A stretch of DNA of 64,000 nucleotides from Symbiodinium natans (GCA_905221605.1 CAJNDS010000025.1:426501-490500), one strand, 5' to 3'. Positions 20,501 to 29,197 are shown, counted from the first letter of the stretch. Notes: a model not told the origin generated them from the letters alone. Program-made: numbers and translations.

Positions 20501-23500
20501 GAAAGAGTTGGAGTCCGAGCTGGAGGAGCTAAAGAAGGAATACAAGGCCACAAAGCAGGCCGAGGAGAACCTCAAGAAGTACCAGGACAAGGAGAGTGAG
20601 CTTAGGGATAGCCTGCAAAAGATAGAGGAGAGAGAGGCCGCGCTGAAGGATGCGAGGGACAAGTTGGAACAGGCCGAAGAGCGCCTCAGAGGTTACCAAA
20701 CCATGGAAGACGAGCTTAAGGAGAGCCGACGTCGTGCGCAGGAAAGCGAAGCGGCTATGAAGAAAGCGATGGATAGAATTAGGCAGCTTGAGGATCAGCT
20801 CCCGAAAACCGAGAAGGAGAAGGACACCGAAGACAAGGGAGCGGAGAAGGATAGCCAGAAAGGAGCGACAACGCCGGACGTGAAGACAGATCCGGATCCG
20901 ACCAAGGATAGTCAGGAGCCCGACAAGATGGATGACGAGCATGCTGCAGCTGATGATAGTATGAACACCGTCGACCCGAAGACTAGTGCCGGAACGACGA
21001 ACTATGAGAGTGCGGTTCCCGAGAGCGCGAGGAATTTTGGAGGTCCGATAGAGCAGTATTCGTTGGGAGGCCGTGCGGCCATGGTGGAGCTTGACAACCC
21101 GGTTAAGGGCGCCCGAATATACAAGGTGAAAGAAAACTTTGAGGTGGGCCGTGACACCAGCAGTACGGAGGAGCGGGGATACGGAATGGCAGCGTCGAAG
21201 AGTTTAAAAGGAATTATGGACTCGGCCGGAATCAAACGAGAACAAGTCGAGAAGATCAAGGGTGACGAGGAGGCAGAGTGGAGATTCCAAGAGGACCTGA
21301 TAAGGAGAGCCAAAGCAGACAAGAGGGACATCGAGGACAAACCCGGAATGAGCCGAATGAGTAGGAGTTTCCGAGAGATACAACGAAGGAATGCGGCAGT
21401 AATGGGGGAAATCAACAAGAAGGTCATGTTGCAGACGTCTAACACCGTGAAGGGGGATCCGGCTCATGGAAGGTGGGAGCTGACGTTGATTCCTACGGGC
21501 AATCGCGATGCAGACGGAAACGAGATGATGAGGAATAGTGACGAGGAGGTGGTGCTATTGCCGATAGTGGAGCAGACAACAAGGGTGGAGAATCTAGAGA
21601 AGTACAAGATGGTACTTGAGAGGATAGTCTCGCAGCTCGCAGATGAGACGAGGATGGTAATGGGGATAGAAAAGGGAAAGCCAGAGGAGCTAGTTACGGC
21701 GACGGGAGTATCTAATGACTCGGTAACGACATGGACAGGTGCCACGCTGAATGAGCTAGGAATCAAAGGAGAAGTGACTGAGATAGAAAAGCCGTACCCT
21801 GCGAATGTGTACATTGAGATGGCAAGAATAGTGGCGGAATTGGCAGCGTGGGGAGGAGATGCGTACCCGGTACAAAGGGGCGACAGGAGGAATATGAGAA
21901 GAAGCACGCAGGAGGCGATGCTAGATGGATCAGCGATCGATAGAGGAAACGGGATAGAGTATGCGCTGTGGGCGGAACAACACCACGGAGGAGGGATAGC
22001 CTGGTCTAGGATCAGAAAAGAAGTCGACGAGAGATCTTTGTATAGGCTCAGGAGAGGCGACGAGTACAGAATCGCTTACTTGTCACAGTTTTACGGGATA
22101 GAAATCACCAGCAAAATATATAGATGTCCGAAGACCAAGGAGCTGAAGGTGGGCATCCCATTGGCAGTGAGACCCACGAGTGGAATGAGGATGCCGAGGA
22201 ACGTGGCGATGCTGAAGAGTTGGGCTGGAGACAGAGTGGAGGGACAGAAAGAAGAGCGGGAATCTCTGTGGTTCAGGCTGCACCCGGCTGATCTTCCATG
22301 CACCGGATACATGGTGGTGGGTGACGCGCAGTGGCAAGAATACGCGAAGGACGGGATAGTTTGGCCAGAGGCAGGGCATAGCGGAGTGATAGTGGAAGGA
22401 TGGCATCGGGACGACATGAGGAATCCTTTGCGAGGGTCGCAGATGACGCTCAAGGCACACTGGACGAAGTACTCTGTTGAGCCATCGGACGTGAGCAGCA
22501 TACATGGGCTAGAATTTCCACAAGGAGGGATGCCAGAATGGCTATACGACTCGCTTAGATTGGCGGCTGTGCGAGGTAGGAGAATCGGAATAGCGATAGA
22601 CATGAGGATGTTCACACTAATCGGAGGCGACGTGGTGGTAACAAGAAGTGGGCGCTTCATGCTCCTCGGGCCCGTACCAATGGCATGTTGGAAAGCAGTT
22701 TGGTTCGAGGACACATACACGGCTCTGTACATGCGTGATTGCGAGCTGGACATGTTAGCCGATGACAGAGGAGACTCACAAGTGAACAGGGATAGACTAT
22801 CAAAGACATTGGGGACAGATGAATACCGGGATAGAGTGAGATGGATCATGTCGGAAATGACGGAGGAGTGCGTGCATTGCCTGGCATGCCACTGTAGAGT
22901 GGCGAAAGGGATAGTGATCTGCCCGATGTGTTGCAAGCCTATGCCATCCTACCCGGACTACCTGATGGGGATGAATTTGTGGGAAATCACGGATAGAAAC
23001 GCGACTATGGGAAGAAAGACGATGTGGAAGACCAAGCTACAGGAAGCCCTCGACCGCGCAGGGATTAAAATCCCGTTCAGAATGGTGACCGAAAGGATAG
23101 ACATGATAGAACGGGACGTGGTGGCAGGGATACTGGCGAGCTTGAACCCCGCAGAAGACTGGTACTTAGGTTTTAGGGCTGGATTGTGGCCTGAGTACGA
23201 GATCGCAGCGTCACGACCGGGGGTGTACAGGTTCGCTATGGAAGAGGCGGCGATTCATGCGATGATGTTGGATAGAGAGCTGGCAACATCATTCGGGAAG
23301 ATTCTGAACTTCGAGTACAAGCAGAGTGGCACAGATCACTCGGGAATAGTGGATGCGTCAGATTTCCAGCAAGCCCTTGAGACGGTTGCGGCACGCGCTG
23401 TAGTGACAGCGAGGCAGAGGTTCTTCTCCATGCATGCAGGGTGTCTGAGGAGAGGAGGACAGTTTATGAGTTATCAGCTGCTGATAGCTATGGCCGCAGG

Positions 23501-24608
23501 TTTTAACTCGCCGTTATGGGGGAACAACGCTTGGGCGAAAAGCACGAGGGACATGATGGTGCAGACTGCAAATGGTTGTCTGGAGATCATGGAGAGGATA
23601 GTTGCAGAAACAAAGCGAGATCCCACTCAACCCATGGCGAAGCACATGAAGTTTGACACCGAAGGGATACCATTCAACGCGACATGGGGAGAGATTAAGG
23701 GGAAGAAGAACAAGCTTCATGGATATAGCCATGCTGCTGGATCTGCTATTCGGAACCTAGGGCTACGAAGGGAGAGATCGGAGACAGGGCCGGTGAATGA
23801 GGTATACTGGTGCTCAGTACCGATGGGAGGAATGATGATGAACTGGGCTTCGATGGGAGTAGCCGGACATTCTCGTGACGAGGCGCAGCCGGAGGCGCGT
23901 GCGGCTAATGCGGGCACGGCATATCCAATTGCCGGGGTAAGCCTAGTGGAGCTGAACGAGAAGGGGTGGCCAAGAAGGATAGAATCGAAAGGTACGAGAA
24001 CCGTCGATGTGGAGCTTAGGGACGAGACGGGGAAGAGACAAGAGCCACTGACCAGGGCAGAAAGTTCGAGTCCAATCCAACTGAAAGAGAGAGGTGGGGC
24101 GAGAGCCGATGGTGCTGAGCCCAAAGCGAGGACCCGATCACCTCTGGATAGGGAGAGAAGGGATATCATCAGGTGGCCGAAGTACGCCATGAGTGATGAT
24201 AGTTCGGTGAGAAGCTCATCACGCGGATGGGGAAAAGGGCGGGATAGGGATAGAGCCGATGATCGAGGAGGCAGATACGGATGGATGCCAACTGTACCCA
24301 GGTTTGCGGAAGGGACGAAGATGGTGGATAGAGGAAGAGGAAAGGGCTCTCTGCTAGAGAGAACTCGGGCACAAAGAGGTGGCCACGTCACTGGTCCCGA
24401 AACAGAAGACGAGTCAGCGATGAGCGAAGCGCTCAACCCGGAATTCAGAGGCACTGAGACGACATCAACCAACCGGGCAAACATGGGCGTTGAGACGGGT
24501 GACGATGCAAGTGATGCATCTGCGGGTGATCCTGTGAAAGGAAAGGGAAAGCATGGAAGGCCGGTGATGTGGAGACCGCGACGTGATCGCCAAAGAGATG
24601 AAGCCTGA
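17535..24608 (+). CDS. Very large accessory ORF: helical, coiled coil, zinc ribbon, basic RS/RG tail
   Basis: 2,357 residues. Residues 1-700 are helical and unrecognised. Residues ~855-1115 form a long coiled coil with clear heptads (VKELESELEELKKEYK), suggesting self-assembly. Residues ~1585-1715 (YMVVGDAQWQEYAKDG, then IGIAIDMRMF and FMLLGPVP) echo the last strands of Tpt1/ART folds but lack the histidine. A cysteine cluster follows: C1779, C1782, C1785, C1787, C1796, C1799, C1800. The last ~200 residues are Arg/Ser/Gly/Asp rich, a likely disordered nucleic-acid-binding tail. Starts 38 bases inside the previous ORF in a different frame, so it is probably made from a separate message or by reinitiation. 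GATAG enrichment continues through it. Confidence 0.62.
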   Translation: MDVIMTLGKIATDESGVLPEWNLDRCLERPQAPELMEDSVEPDARRRLRMAAASLRESPNWREEIQAIARDYRVEGMGFWRANPDVRREQWRRATEIAIERRANNLGPMELDRELRAQRVREVTQRLGPEVSDRLLIRGVNFSIFNLEDLMYKVLKDVTIEDLMAGLNSAGAGTVAAEIKKRIEQHQGRRPEFANIMNTKLGEEVRKQYQEQLELKYRPEDIQRWKPDRRREEIKKLPLWARCTMQRILLGGIRDKGANPSRIERRLYAYLQLIDFTLAEECNEPEDEEAGGVKKRGRNWQEVIKPEEMKEKIMIPHYKMNYRIARRRSTWEAVVEAAEAGQSWMIHSADGAVIRNTSWVTWTRDEGEGIGATVFNPIDYLTQTKKAAIRAMVERDMAEGDYHPNLYTEEAARGRTQYFPAHELVNALMVDSLRVTLTDRASKLCASAIFKNWVPQFERRDRLMAELHAVQVLLDGVVRSANQMPMVHPHMMYGLATLTKLRDFYAAMREAAEFYGLGSRPLGTIVADASMKEPMHPLERPEMMATNVRDVMRSMASALILTEMPETWEGLTLAEYRDRQERAAVEMDEQDRRMGWDRMRERAMTGHERKYNTAVIRQDPDDSKAVMLNMSLVAANPITAHRAPTANIRSDRVEHGRDVPGELRADRFLTGDIEAEPTHRPFMIQADRMRASMESVVTKIIDGTLISTQKGKENMTDRERLQEAEDRIKQLKFRLTNVAVRLVMVGLIDEDEDDPLCEEFDEDYERRKYYSDEEWKNIKEAEVQLGERDILVMRRGDLRGMPREEVVARMIAKLADKVSEVEKCKWVIGRMAEERMDKAGIAAEVRARAIEDKTKIEDLSRQLEDMKVEPRGGGRTNVGYKGIESMHAENENHKLKEELAVAVHERDRLARRVGELERAAENNAKLVAEVEVLLRERREELMRIGAINEMRDEFRALRDRMEKTAPSGSGATSSEGTSEEGKIAGDRRVKELESELEELKKEYKATKQAEENLKKYQDKESELRDSLQKIEEREAALKDARDKLEQAEERLRGYQTMEDELKESRRRAQESEAAMKKAMDRIRQLEDQLPKTEKEKDTEDKGAEKDSQKGATTPDVKTDPDPTKDSQEPDKMDDEHAAADDSMNTVDPKTSAGTTNYESAVPESARNFGGPIEQYSLGGRAAMVELDNPVKGARIYKVKENFEVGRDTSSTEERGYGMAASKSLKGIMDSAGIKREQVEKIKGDEEAEWRFQEDLIRRAKADKRDIEDKPGMSRMSRSFREIQRRNAAVMGEINKKVMLQTSNTVKGDPAHGRWELTLIPTGNRDADGNEMMRNSDEEVVLLPIVEQTTRVENLEKYKMVLERIVSQLADETRMVMGIEKGKPEELVTATGVSNDSVTTWTGATLNELGIKGEVTEIEKPYPANVYIEMARIVAELAAWGGDAYPVQRGDRRNMRRSTQEAMLDGSAIDRGNGIEYALWAEQHHGGGIAWSRIRKEVDERSLYRLRRGDEYRIAYLSQFYGIEITSKIYRCPKTKELKVGIPLAVRPTSGMRMPRNVAMLKSWAGDRVEGQKEERESLWFRLHPADLPCTGYMVVGDAQWQEYAKDGIVWPEAGHSGVIVEGWHRDDMRNPLRGSQMTLKAHWTKYSVEPSDVSSIHGLEFPQGGMPEWLYDSLRLAAVRGRRIGIAIDMRMFTLIGGDVVVTRSGRFMLLGPVPMACWKAVWFEDTYTALYMRDCELDMLADDRGDSQVNRDRLSKTLGTDEYRDRVRWIMSEMTEECVHCLACHCRVAKGIVICPMCCKPMPSYPDYLMGMNLWEITDRNATMGRKTMWKTKLQEALDRAGIKIPFRMVTERIDMIERDVVAGILASLNPAEDWYLGFRAGLWPEYEIAASRPGVYRFAMEEAAIHAMMLDRELATSFGKILNFEYKQSGTDHSGIVDASDFQQALETVAARAVVTARQRFFSMHAGCLRRGGQFMSYQLLIAMAAGFNSPLWGNNAWAKSTRDMMVQTANGCLEIMERIVAETKRDPTQPMAKHMKFDTEGIPFNATWGEIKGKKNKLHGYSHAAGSAIRNLGLRRERSETGPVNEVYWCSVPMGGMMMNWASMGVAGHSRDEAQPEARAANAGTAYPIAGVSLVELNEKGWPRRIESKGTRTVDVELRDETGKRQEPLTRAESSSPIQLKERGGARADGAEPKARTRSPLDRERRDIIRWPKYAMSDDSSVRSSSRGWGKGRDRDRADDRGGRYGWMPTVPRFAEGTKMVDRGRGKGSLLERTRAQRGGHVTGPETEDESAMSEALNPEFRGTETTSTNRANMGVETGDDASDASAGDPVKGKGKHGRPVMWRPRRDRQRDEA

Positions 24609-24803
24609 TGAAATGGCGACAAGCGGGGATAGGACGAAAGCACAAAGCTGCCTAGTCACCAATGGCTCGGCGTGAGGGATAGAATGGGACATGCAAAGTC
24701 ATGTGCCCGGGCCATGGCTGGTGGCGCACGCGGGGGGATAGAGCGGATGGATGGCGCAGGATGAGATGAGTGGGTGAACGGCTGTCGTGAGACTCTGGTG
24801 CAG

Positions 24804-24955
24804 GGCTTGGCTAGCCACCAATAAGACCCTGCGGCGGAAGCTTCTGGGAAGGCCTGGCTCGCCACCAATAAGACATTCACATGAAAAGATCAAAAGATGA
24901 AGCTGTGGAGAGGAGAAAAGATCAGGATGGGCATGGCTAACCACCAGTGAGCCCC
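24804..24955 (+). repeat. Three diverged copies of a GCCACCAATAAGA-type motif
   Basis: Copies at 24,804-24,830, 24,851-24,876 and 24,929-24,955 share GGC.TGGCT.(G/A)CCACCA(A/G)T(A/G)AG. Spacing is 47 and 78 bases. Role unknown; they sit just downstream of the last ORF. Confidence 0.6.
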
Positions 24956-25549
24956 CACGGAGAAGATCGCTTACAAGAATGAAGGGATAGAAGCGTGGGA
25001 ACTACGATGACGTCGAGGGGTACTGATTAAGAGTGAGGCCTTACCCAGGATAGTTATGGAGAAGATGAACTGAGTCGGAATGCATAATGGATAGAAGCGA
25101 CGCTCGATTTTCCTGGAATGCGAAGGATAGACAATTTTACTACGCGGAATAGGCACGAGGGCACGAAGTGTAGCCGAGAGCCACGGACTGGTGGTTTGTG
25201 CTACTGCGATGAATGTCGAGGTTAGCGGATGGCGGTGTTGCTCCCGAGGATAGCCGGAGTGATCGCCGTAATCGCGGGTGGTGGTGGGCGCCCTAAAGGG
25301 GCTGGCGATCAGGTCGACTATGCCTCCTGCGTTCTTGTTTTTGCCTGAAGCTAACCGGGATAGAAGTCGCGAATTCATCGATTTTCTGACCGCTGAGTGC
25401 GTCCCGAAAACGGGGGGTGTTTAGCACAAAGAGGTCAAGTCAATTTCATGGGGTGCGAACTTAGCTTGTACAATGATTTCGGGTTTGGGCCTGGGATAGA
25501 TGCCGACCTCCTCGTGGACGAGCCTGGATAGCATATGGACTTCGTGTCC

Positions 25550-25850
25550 GTTCGCAGCCGCGAGCTGCTCAAGAAGGGCCCTTCTTAGTATCGTAGCAGC
25601 CAGATTTGTACAGTTTTCGCCCCCGTGGATAGTGTCCCTGTACGTTGTGGATCTGATTCGCCAACTCGCAGCCGGAGGCCAGAGGAGCTAAAAGGATCGA
25701 GCGTTGACGAGGGATAGATCCTTCCCTAACCTTTGGGATAGTTGTCTGTCCTCTTTACAACTCATAGCCGGAGGCCGGAGGATACTGAGGGCAGGTGGCT
25801 GTTCAGGTGAATATCGGGATAGGTGTACAACACGCAGCCGGACGGCTAGT
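25550..25850 (+). repeat. Diverged direct repeats around GCAGCCGGAGGC
   Basis: Similar blocks end at ~25,570, 25,686, 25,782 and 25,849. Each has a GATAG word, a pyrimidine-rich stretch, then CAAC(T/A)C(G/A)(C/T)AGCCGGAGGCC and AGAGGA or a close form. Repeat length is ~70-110 bases. Tandem repeats are common in LTR U3 regions, which fits a 3' LTR here, but this is inference. Confidence 0.5.
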
Positions 25851-26060
25851 GGATACATCTAGAGCGATAGGTTACCACCCCCTGGAGATAGCAACTCTGG
25901 GGATCCTTCCGATAGTTAACGTCGGGAGTGGCTCGGAACGATTGGCTAGCTACCTTGAGTTCCCCGTTGACAGGGATACTGTTACTTCTGGTGCAACATT
26001 ACAACCTACAACTGTAAATATACAACTTCTTTCTCCTCGTGTGGCCTGAGCTAGTTACTG

Positions 26061-26362
26061 GAACGGGTTGCGCAAGTTTTCATTGGTTTGGACACTTCGC
26101 ACATAAACTACCCTCAGCCTTTGGAGGGTTGAGAGGTTCCTGAATCTTGCACTGCCCATTCGAAGATCTCCAAACTTACAATTTCCTCACTAGTATCTAA
26201 TGGGTTATTTACGAGGCTATTCTTGGTAGCCCAGTGGTGCCCTTTTCCCTGTTTTTGCTTCAAGGTACCCCTAGAAAACGACCAACCCCAAAAAGGGTGC
26301 CCTTAATACAATATGGTTACTGGGCTACCAAGTATTCAAGACACAAGAACAAGGTTTCTCTG
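26061..26362. other. Boundary region between retroelement and repeat-rich DNA
   Basis: Low in GATAG, no ORF. Contains the foldback element at 26,222-26,332, and the first telomere-like array begins just after it. Confidence 0.5.
26222..26332. mobile_element. Foldback element, family F copy 1
   Basis: Perfect 14-bp inverted ends CTTGGTAGCCCAGT / ACTGGGCTACCAAG, 111 bp in all. The interior shares GTTTTTGCTTCAAGG with the opposite strand of the element at 35,148-35,254. Non-coding and MITE-like. Confidence 0.6.
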
Positions 26363-26434
26363 ACCCTAAACCCTCAACCCTAAGCCCTAAACCCTAAACC
26401 CTACACCCTAAACCCTAAACCCTAAACCCTAAAC
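26363..26434 (-). repeat. CCCTAAA telomere-like array
   Basis: About ten units, several with one-base changes (CCCTCAA, CCCTACA). It immediately precedes a candidate exon. Confidence 0.85.
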
Positions 26435-26444
26435 CGAAGAAAAG

Positions 26445-26534
26445 GTTTCTCTGCCATGGGGTTTCCCGGTCAAAGTTCCACGAGCCCTCCTGGCTGGGCC
26501 ATCTGCTTCCGAGGCCGCCGCGCAAGCGCCCTTC
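26445..26534 (+). CDS. Candidate exon, unrecognised protein
   Basis: Thirty open codons (…FPVKVPRALLAGPS…) after an AG at 26,443-26,444 and before the consensus donor GTAAGC. CCCTAAA array upstream, TTTAGGG array 25 bases downstream. No domain recognised; spliced-exon status is inferred from frame, sites and setting. Confidence 0.3.
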
Positions 26535-26557
26535 GTAAGCTGCCAGGTGCTGAGAGT

Positions 26558-26692
26558 GGGGGTTTAGGGTTTAGGGTTTAGGGTTCGGGGTTTAGGGTTT
26601 AGGGATTAGGATGTTTAGGTTTGGGGTTTAGGGTTTAGGGTGTTTAGGTTTGGGGTTTAAGGCTTGGGGTGTTTAGGTTTGAGGATTGAGGG
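26558..26692 (+). repeat. Degenerate TTTAGGG array
   Basis: TTTAGGG units mixed with TTCGGGG and GTTTAGGTTTGGGG variants; it lies at the presumed 5' end of an intron. Confidence 0.8.
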
Positions 26693-26763
26693 TAGTTTAG
26701 GCATTTGCGTTCAGGTCTTCTAGCCGCTTTACTCTGTAGGGTGCCCGGGTTCCGTTTGTGAGT

Positions 26764-26861
26764 AACCCTTAACCCGAAACCCTAAACCCTAAGCCCTAAA
26801 AAACCCCAAACTCCAAACCCCAAACCCTAAACCCCAAACCCCAAACCCTAAACCCTAAACC
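26764..26861 (-). repeat. CCCTAAA / CCCCAAA array
   Basis: Mixed units, inverted with respect to the array at 26,558-26,692, 70 bases away; together they could form a long hairpin. Confidence 0.8.
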
Positions 26862-26887
26862 GTGCAAGGTGCTATCATGCCCCTCAG

Positions 26888-26972
26888 GCCAGGCCTTCGC
26901 GCGTAACCGGCTCGGATCGGGCCAGCGCTCCATCCGAACAAAGATCCCCGGCAAGCCGCTCACAAGAACCCT
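26888..26972 (+). CDS. Candidate exon, unrecognised protein
   Basis: Acceptor CCCCTCAG then an open frame reading QAFARNRLGSGQRSIRTKIPG. The 3' limit is unclear (TAG at 26,973). Preceded by a CCCTAAA array. Weak on its own. Confidence 0.22.
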
Positions 26973-27630
26973 CTAGCAAGAAGCTCTCCACCAGCCCAGA
27001 AGAAGCTTTATGAAAACACCTGCAAAGCTTTGAAGGCTTTCCTTCATCCCCAGAAACCTAAAGGTTTTGGGTTTAGGGTTTGTGGGGTTTTGACAACGAA
27101 ATCCCGAATCGTGTTTAGGAGGCTTTTCCCACCTGGCGCCTTCGCTAAGGCGGGGACAGGGACCGGAACTTCCTGGTGCAGGCCGGGCACTCAAGAAGCT
27201 GCTGGGATTCTTCTGGGGCTGAGGGTTTAGCGGTTGAGGGGGACACTCCGTATCTGTCCCCGAAGAGCTCTAATCCTTACCATAGGGACGCTTGAAAGGG
27301 AGCTGGGGCCTGCCAAAACAACTGAAATCACCAGAGTTGCGGTGCAGAGCAAGAGCTGCAGCGGAGCGTTTCGATCCCTAGGTGTGCCCCGCACAAACCT
27401 CGAACGTCTACGTGGACAAGAAGCAGACCCTGGCTCAGCACAAGTGCTTGAAGGCTTTCGCTGGTTGTAAGGCTGGCCCCCGCTAGTCGGTGTACGTTCT
27501 TAAGGGGGTCTAGGCAGGGCTTTGGGTGGTCCTTTTTGTTTTTTTCTCAGTTTTTGCCGTTTCTAAGGCCCATGCTTTGAGGGTCCTTGGGATGTCGATG
27601 AATAGATGCGCTCTGTAGTCTGATTGGGGT

Positions 27631-27727
27631 CAGCTCTCTCTCTCTCTCTCTCTCTCGCTCTCCCTCCCTCCCTCTCTCTGTCTCTCTCTCTCTCTCTCCC
27701 TCCCTCCCTCCCTCTCTCTCTCTCTCT
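27631..27727. repeat. (CT)n microsatellite with CCCT interruptions
   Basis: Almost pure pyrimidine on the + strand for ~97 bases, running directly into the following CCCCAAA array. Part of a presumed intron 3' region. Confidence 0.9.
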
Positions 27728-27728
27728 A

Positions 27729-27910
27729 ACCCCAAACCCCAAACCCCAAACCCCAAACCCCAAACCCCAAACCCCAAACCCCAAACTCCAAACCCCAAAC
27801 CCCAAACCCCAAACCCCAAACCCCAAACCCCAAACCCCAAACCCCAAACCCCAAACCCCAAACCCCAAACCCCAAACCCTAAACCCTAAACCCTAAACCC
27901 TAAACCCTAA
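27729..27910 (-). repeat. CCCCAAA array passing into CCCTAAA
   Basis: About 20 near-perfect CCCCAAA units, then five CCCTAAA units. The local homogeneity of a variant telomere word is notable. Confidence 0.9.
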
Positions 27911-27922
27911 GCCGCCTTCCAG

Positions 27923-27990
27923 CGAGGAACGGCGATTTTCCGCTCTGGCTCATCGGAGAGCAGCTCTACGCGGCTGCGGTGCGGCGCAGG
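27923..27990 (+). CDS. Candidate exon, unrecognised protein
   Basis: Acceptor GCCTTCCAG, open frame RNGDFPLWLIGEQLYAAAVR, and a 3' end directly against GGTTTAGGGTTTAGGG. CCCTAAA array upstream. Codons favour G or C at position three. The protein family is not recognised. Confidence 0.42.
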
Positions 27991-28046
27991 GGTTTAGGGT
28001 TTAGGGTTTAGGGTTTAGGGTTTAGGGTTTAGGGTTTAGGGTTTAG
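27991..28046 (+). repeat. Perfect TTTAGGG array
   Basis: Eight perfect units starting at the exon edge; the first GT may be the 5' splice site. Confidence 0.9.
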
Positions 28047-28466
28047 CCTGGCAAATGCTGGTGCAAGTCACCCAGATTAAGAACCCAAGAACCTACTTGT
28101 TACAGTGGGTTACCCGAGAATCCTAAATAAGGGAGTCTTAGAATCAGAACCTACAAACAAGTAGGTTTGGGGTTCTTAAGCTAGATTAGGATCCAGAGCA
28201 CTTTTTTTCGGTTTCGCCCCTACAAGCGCCTTTAAACCGAAAAGGGTGCCTTTTCTATTCCTAGACTACTCTTGGGTCTAGTAGATTATGGGCCCATCGT
28301 AGGTGCCCTACACTACAAGGAATAAACCACAAAAAAAGGTCTGTGCTTTAGATCAACCTCTCCTCAACACCACTTAACTTGTTCACCCTTCTAGTGGTGC
28401 GTCATTGCTTGACGGGCTTCGGGAGCTACAGCCTCAGCCCTGACGCAGGGTCACCTAAGGGGTTGG
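28047..28466. other. Unique intronic-type stretch
   Basis: No ORF. A loose foldback (about 28,190-28,300, with AAAAGGGTGCC and GGTCTAGTAG) resembles family F but is too degraded to delimit. Confidence 0.4.
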
Positions 28467-28557
28467 ACCCCTTAGGGTTTAGGGTTTAAGGGTTTAGGGT
28501 GTAGGGTTTAAGGTTCATGGTTTAGGGTTTAGCGTTTAGGGTTTAGGTTTCAGGGTG
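28467..28557 (+). repeat. Degenerate TTTAGGG array
   Basis: TTTAGGG with TTTAAGG and TTCATGG variants. Confidence 0.75.
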
Positions 28558-28634
28558 TCAACCGCACCTCTCTCTCCCCCAAGAAAGCCCCAAAATATCC
28601 TCATTACGAAGTCAGTGGTGGACTCATGGCTCTT

Positions 28635-28732
28635 CCCTAAACCCTAAACCCTAAACCCTAAACCCTAAACCCTAAACCCTAAACCCTAAACCGTAAACCC
28701 TGTTCTGTTCTGTTCTGTTCTGTTCTGTTCTG
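28635..28732 (-). repeat. CCCTAAA array followed by (CTGTT)n
   Basis: About nine CCCTAAA units, then seven CTGTT units at 28,699-28,732 ending CTGTAG, a possible acceptor region. Confidence 0.85.
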
Positions 28733-29119
28733 TAGCAGCAGCCAAGCAAGCTGCAACCCTAAACCCTAAACTCTGTCCAAGTGAACCGAAGCCTGGCGGA
28801 GCACCCCTTGACCATCCCCCAGATCCCACAATCCCAAACCCGCCGAAGCCCTAGGTGGGGGGGTTTACGAGATTCGGGTCCAGGGTTTAGGGTTTCGGGT
28901 GGGGGCCTTATAGGATTGGGGGTCTAAATTCGGGATCCCTTATGCTCGGAAGCTCCCAAGCAGGCAATCCCCCCCCGCCCCCCCAACAAAAAGCTACGGG
29001 CTCAGGGTAGGTGGACCCTAAATCCATCCCTAATCCTTAAACCTTAAACCCTAAACCCTAAACCCTAAACCTGAATCCCTCCTCTTTACTGCCGACCGGG
29101 CAACTCAAGTCCTTGTCAG

Positions 29120-29197
29120 GAGGAGCTTTCTTTGGTCGATGTGGCCAGGTGTCGAGCCCAGCTTTGCCGCCTAGTCTATGCGGGATGTGGGCTTGTA
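29120..29197 (+). CDS. Candidate exon, unrecognised protein
   Basis: Acceptor AGTCCTTGTCAG, 26 open codons (EELSLVDVARCRAQLCRLVY…) and a 3' end running straight into GGGTTTAGGG. A CCCTAAA array lies at 29,037-29,075 upstream. Good exon by setting; function unknown. Confidence 0.42.

Larger units (their letters stand above)
3..26060 (+). mobile_element. Giant Ty1/copia-like retroelement (5' end outside window)
   Basis: A continuous + strand block holds gag, protease, integrase, reverse transcriptase and RNase H signatures in copia order (integrase before reverse transcriptase), followed by about 14 kb of further ORFs in the same direction and a non-coding tail. Coding density is above 95 percent to 24,608, with no introns evident. 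The word GATAG is enriched across the whole block and falls away near 25.9 kb, which suggests one unit of common history. The left LTR would lie outside the window, so no LTR pair can be matched and the right end is set only by composition. Pol carries a frame break and an internal deletion, so this copy is probably not autonomous. The extra ORFs could alternatively be host or other-element sequence captured next to a copia element. Confidence 0.72.
24609..26060 (+). other. Non-coding 3' region of the retroelement
   Basis: No credible ORF. I count 18 GATAG and no CTATC here, continuing the signature of the coding part. A purine-rich stretch at 24,907-24,921 precedes TG and could be a polypurine tract, but no LTR can be confirmed without its partner. 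Two sets of short diverged repeats lie within it. The sequence becomes richer in T after ~25,380, so a 3' LTR may occupy ~25.4-26.05 kb. Confidence 0.5.

Noticed and set aside
1-24608. Minus-strand open frames opposite the large ORFs
   Set aside because: They are shadows of the + strand frames, with no motifs and reversed codon composition.
27547-27896. Long open frames rich in NPKP or GFGVWGL repeats (also at 53,791, 54,932, 34,328)
   Set aside because: They are translations of telomere-like, CT or poly-G repeats, open only because a 7- or 9-base unit lacks stops.
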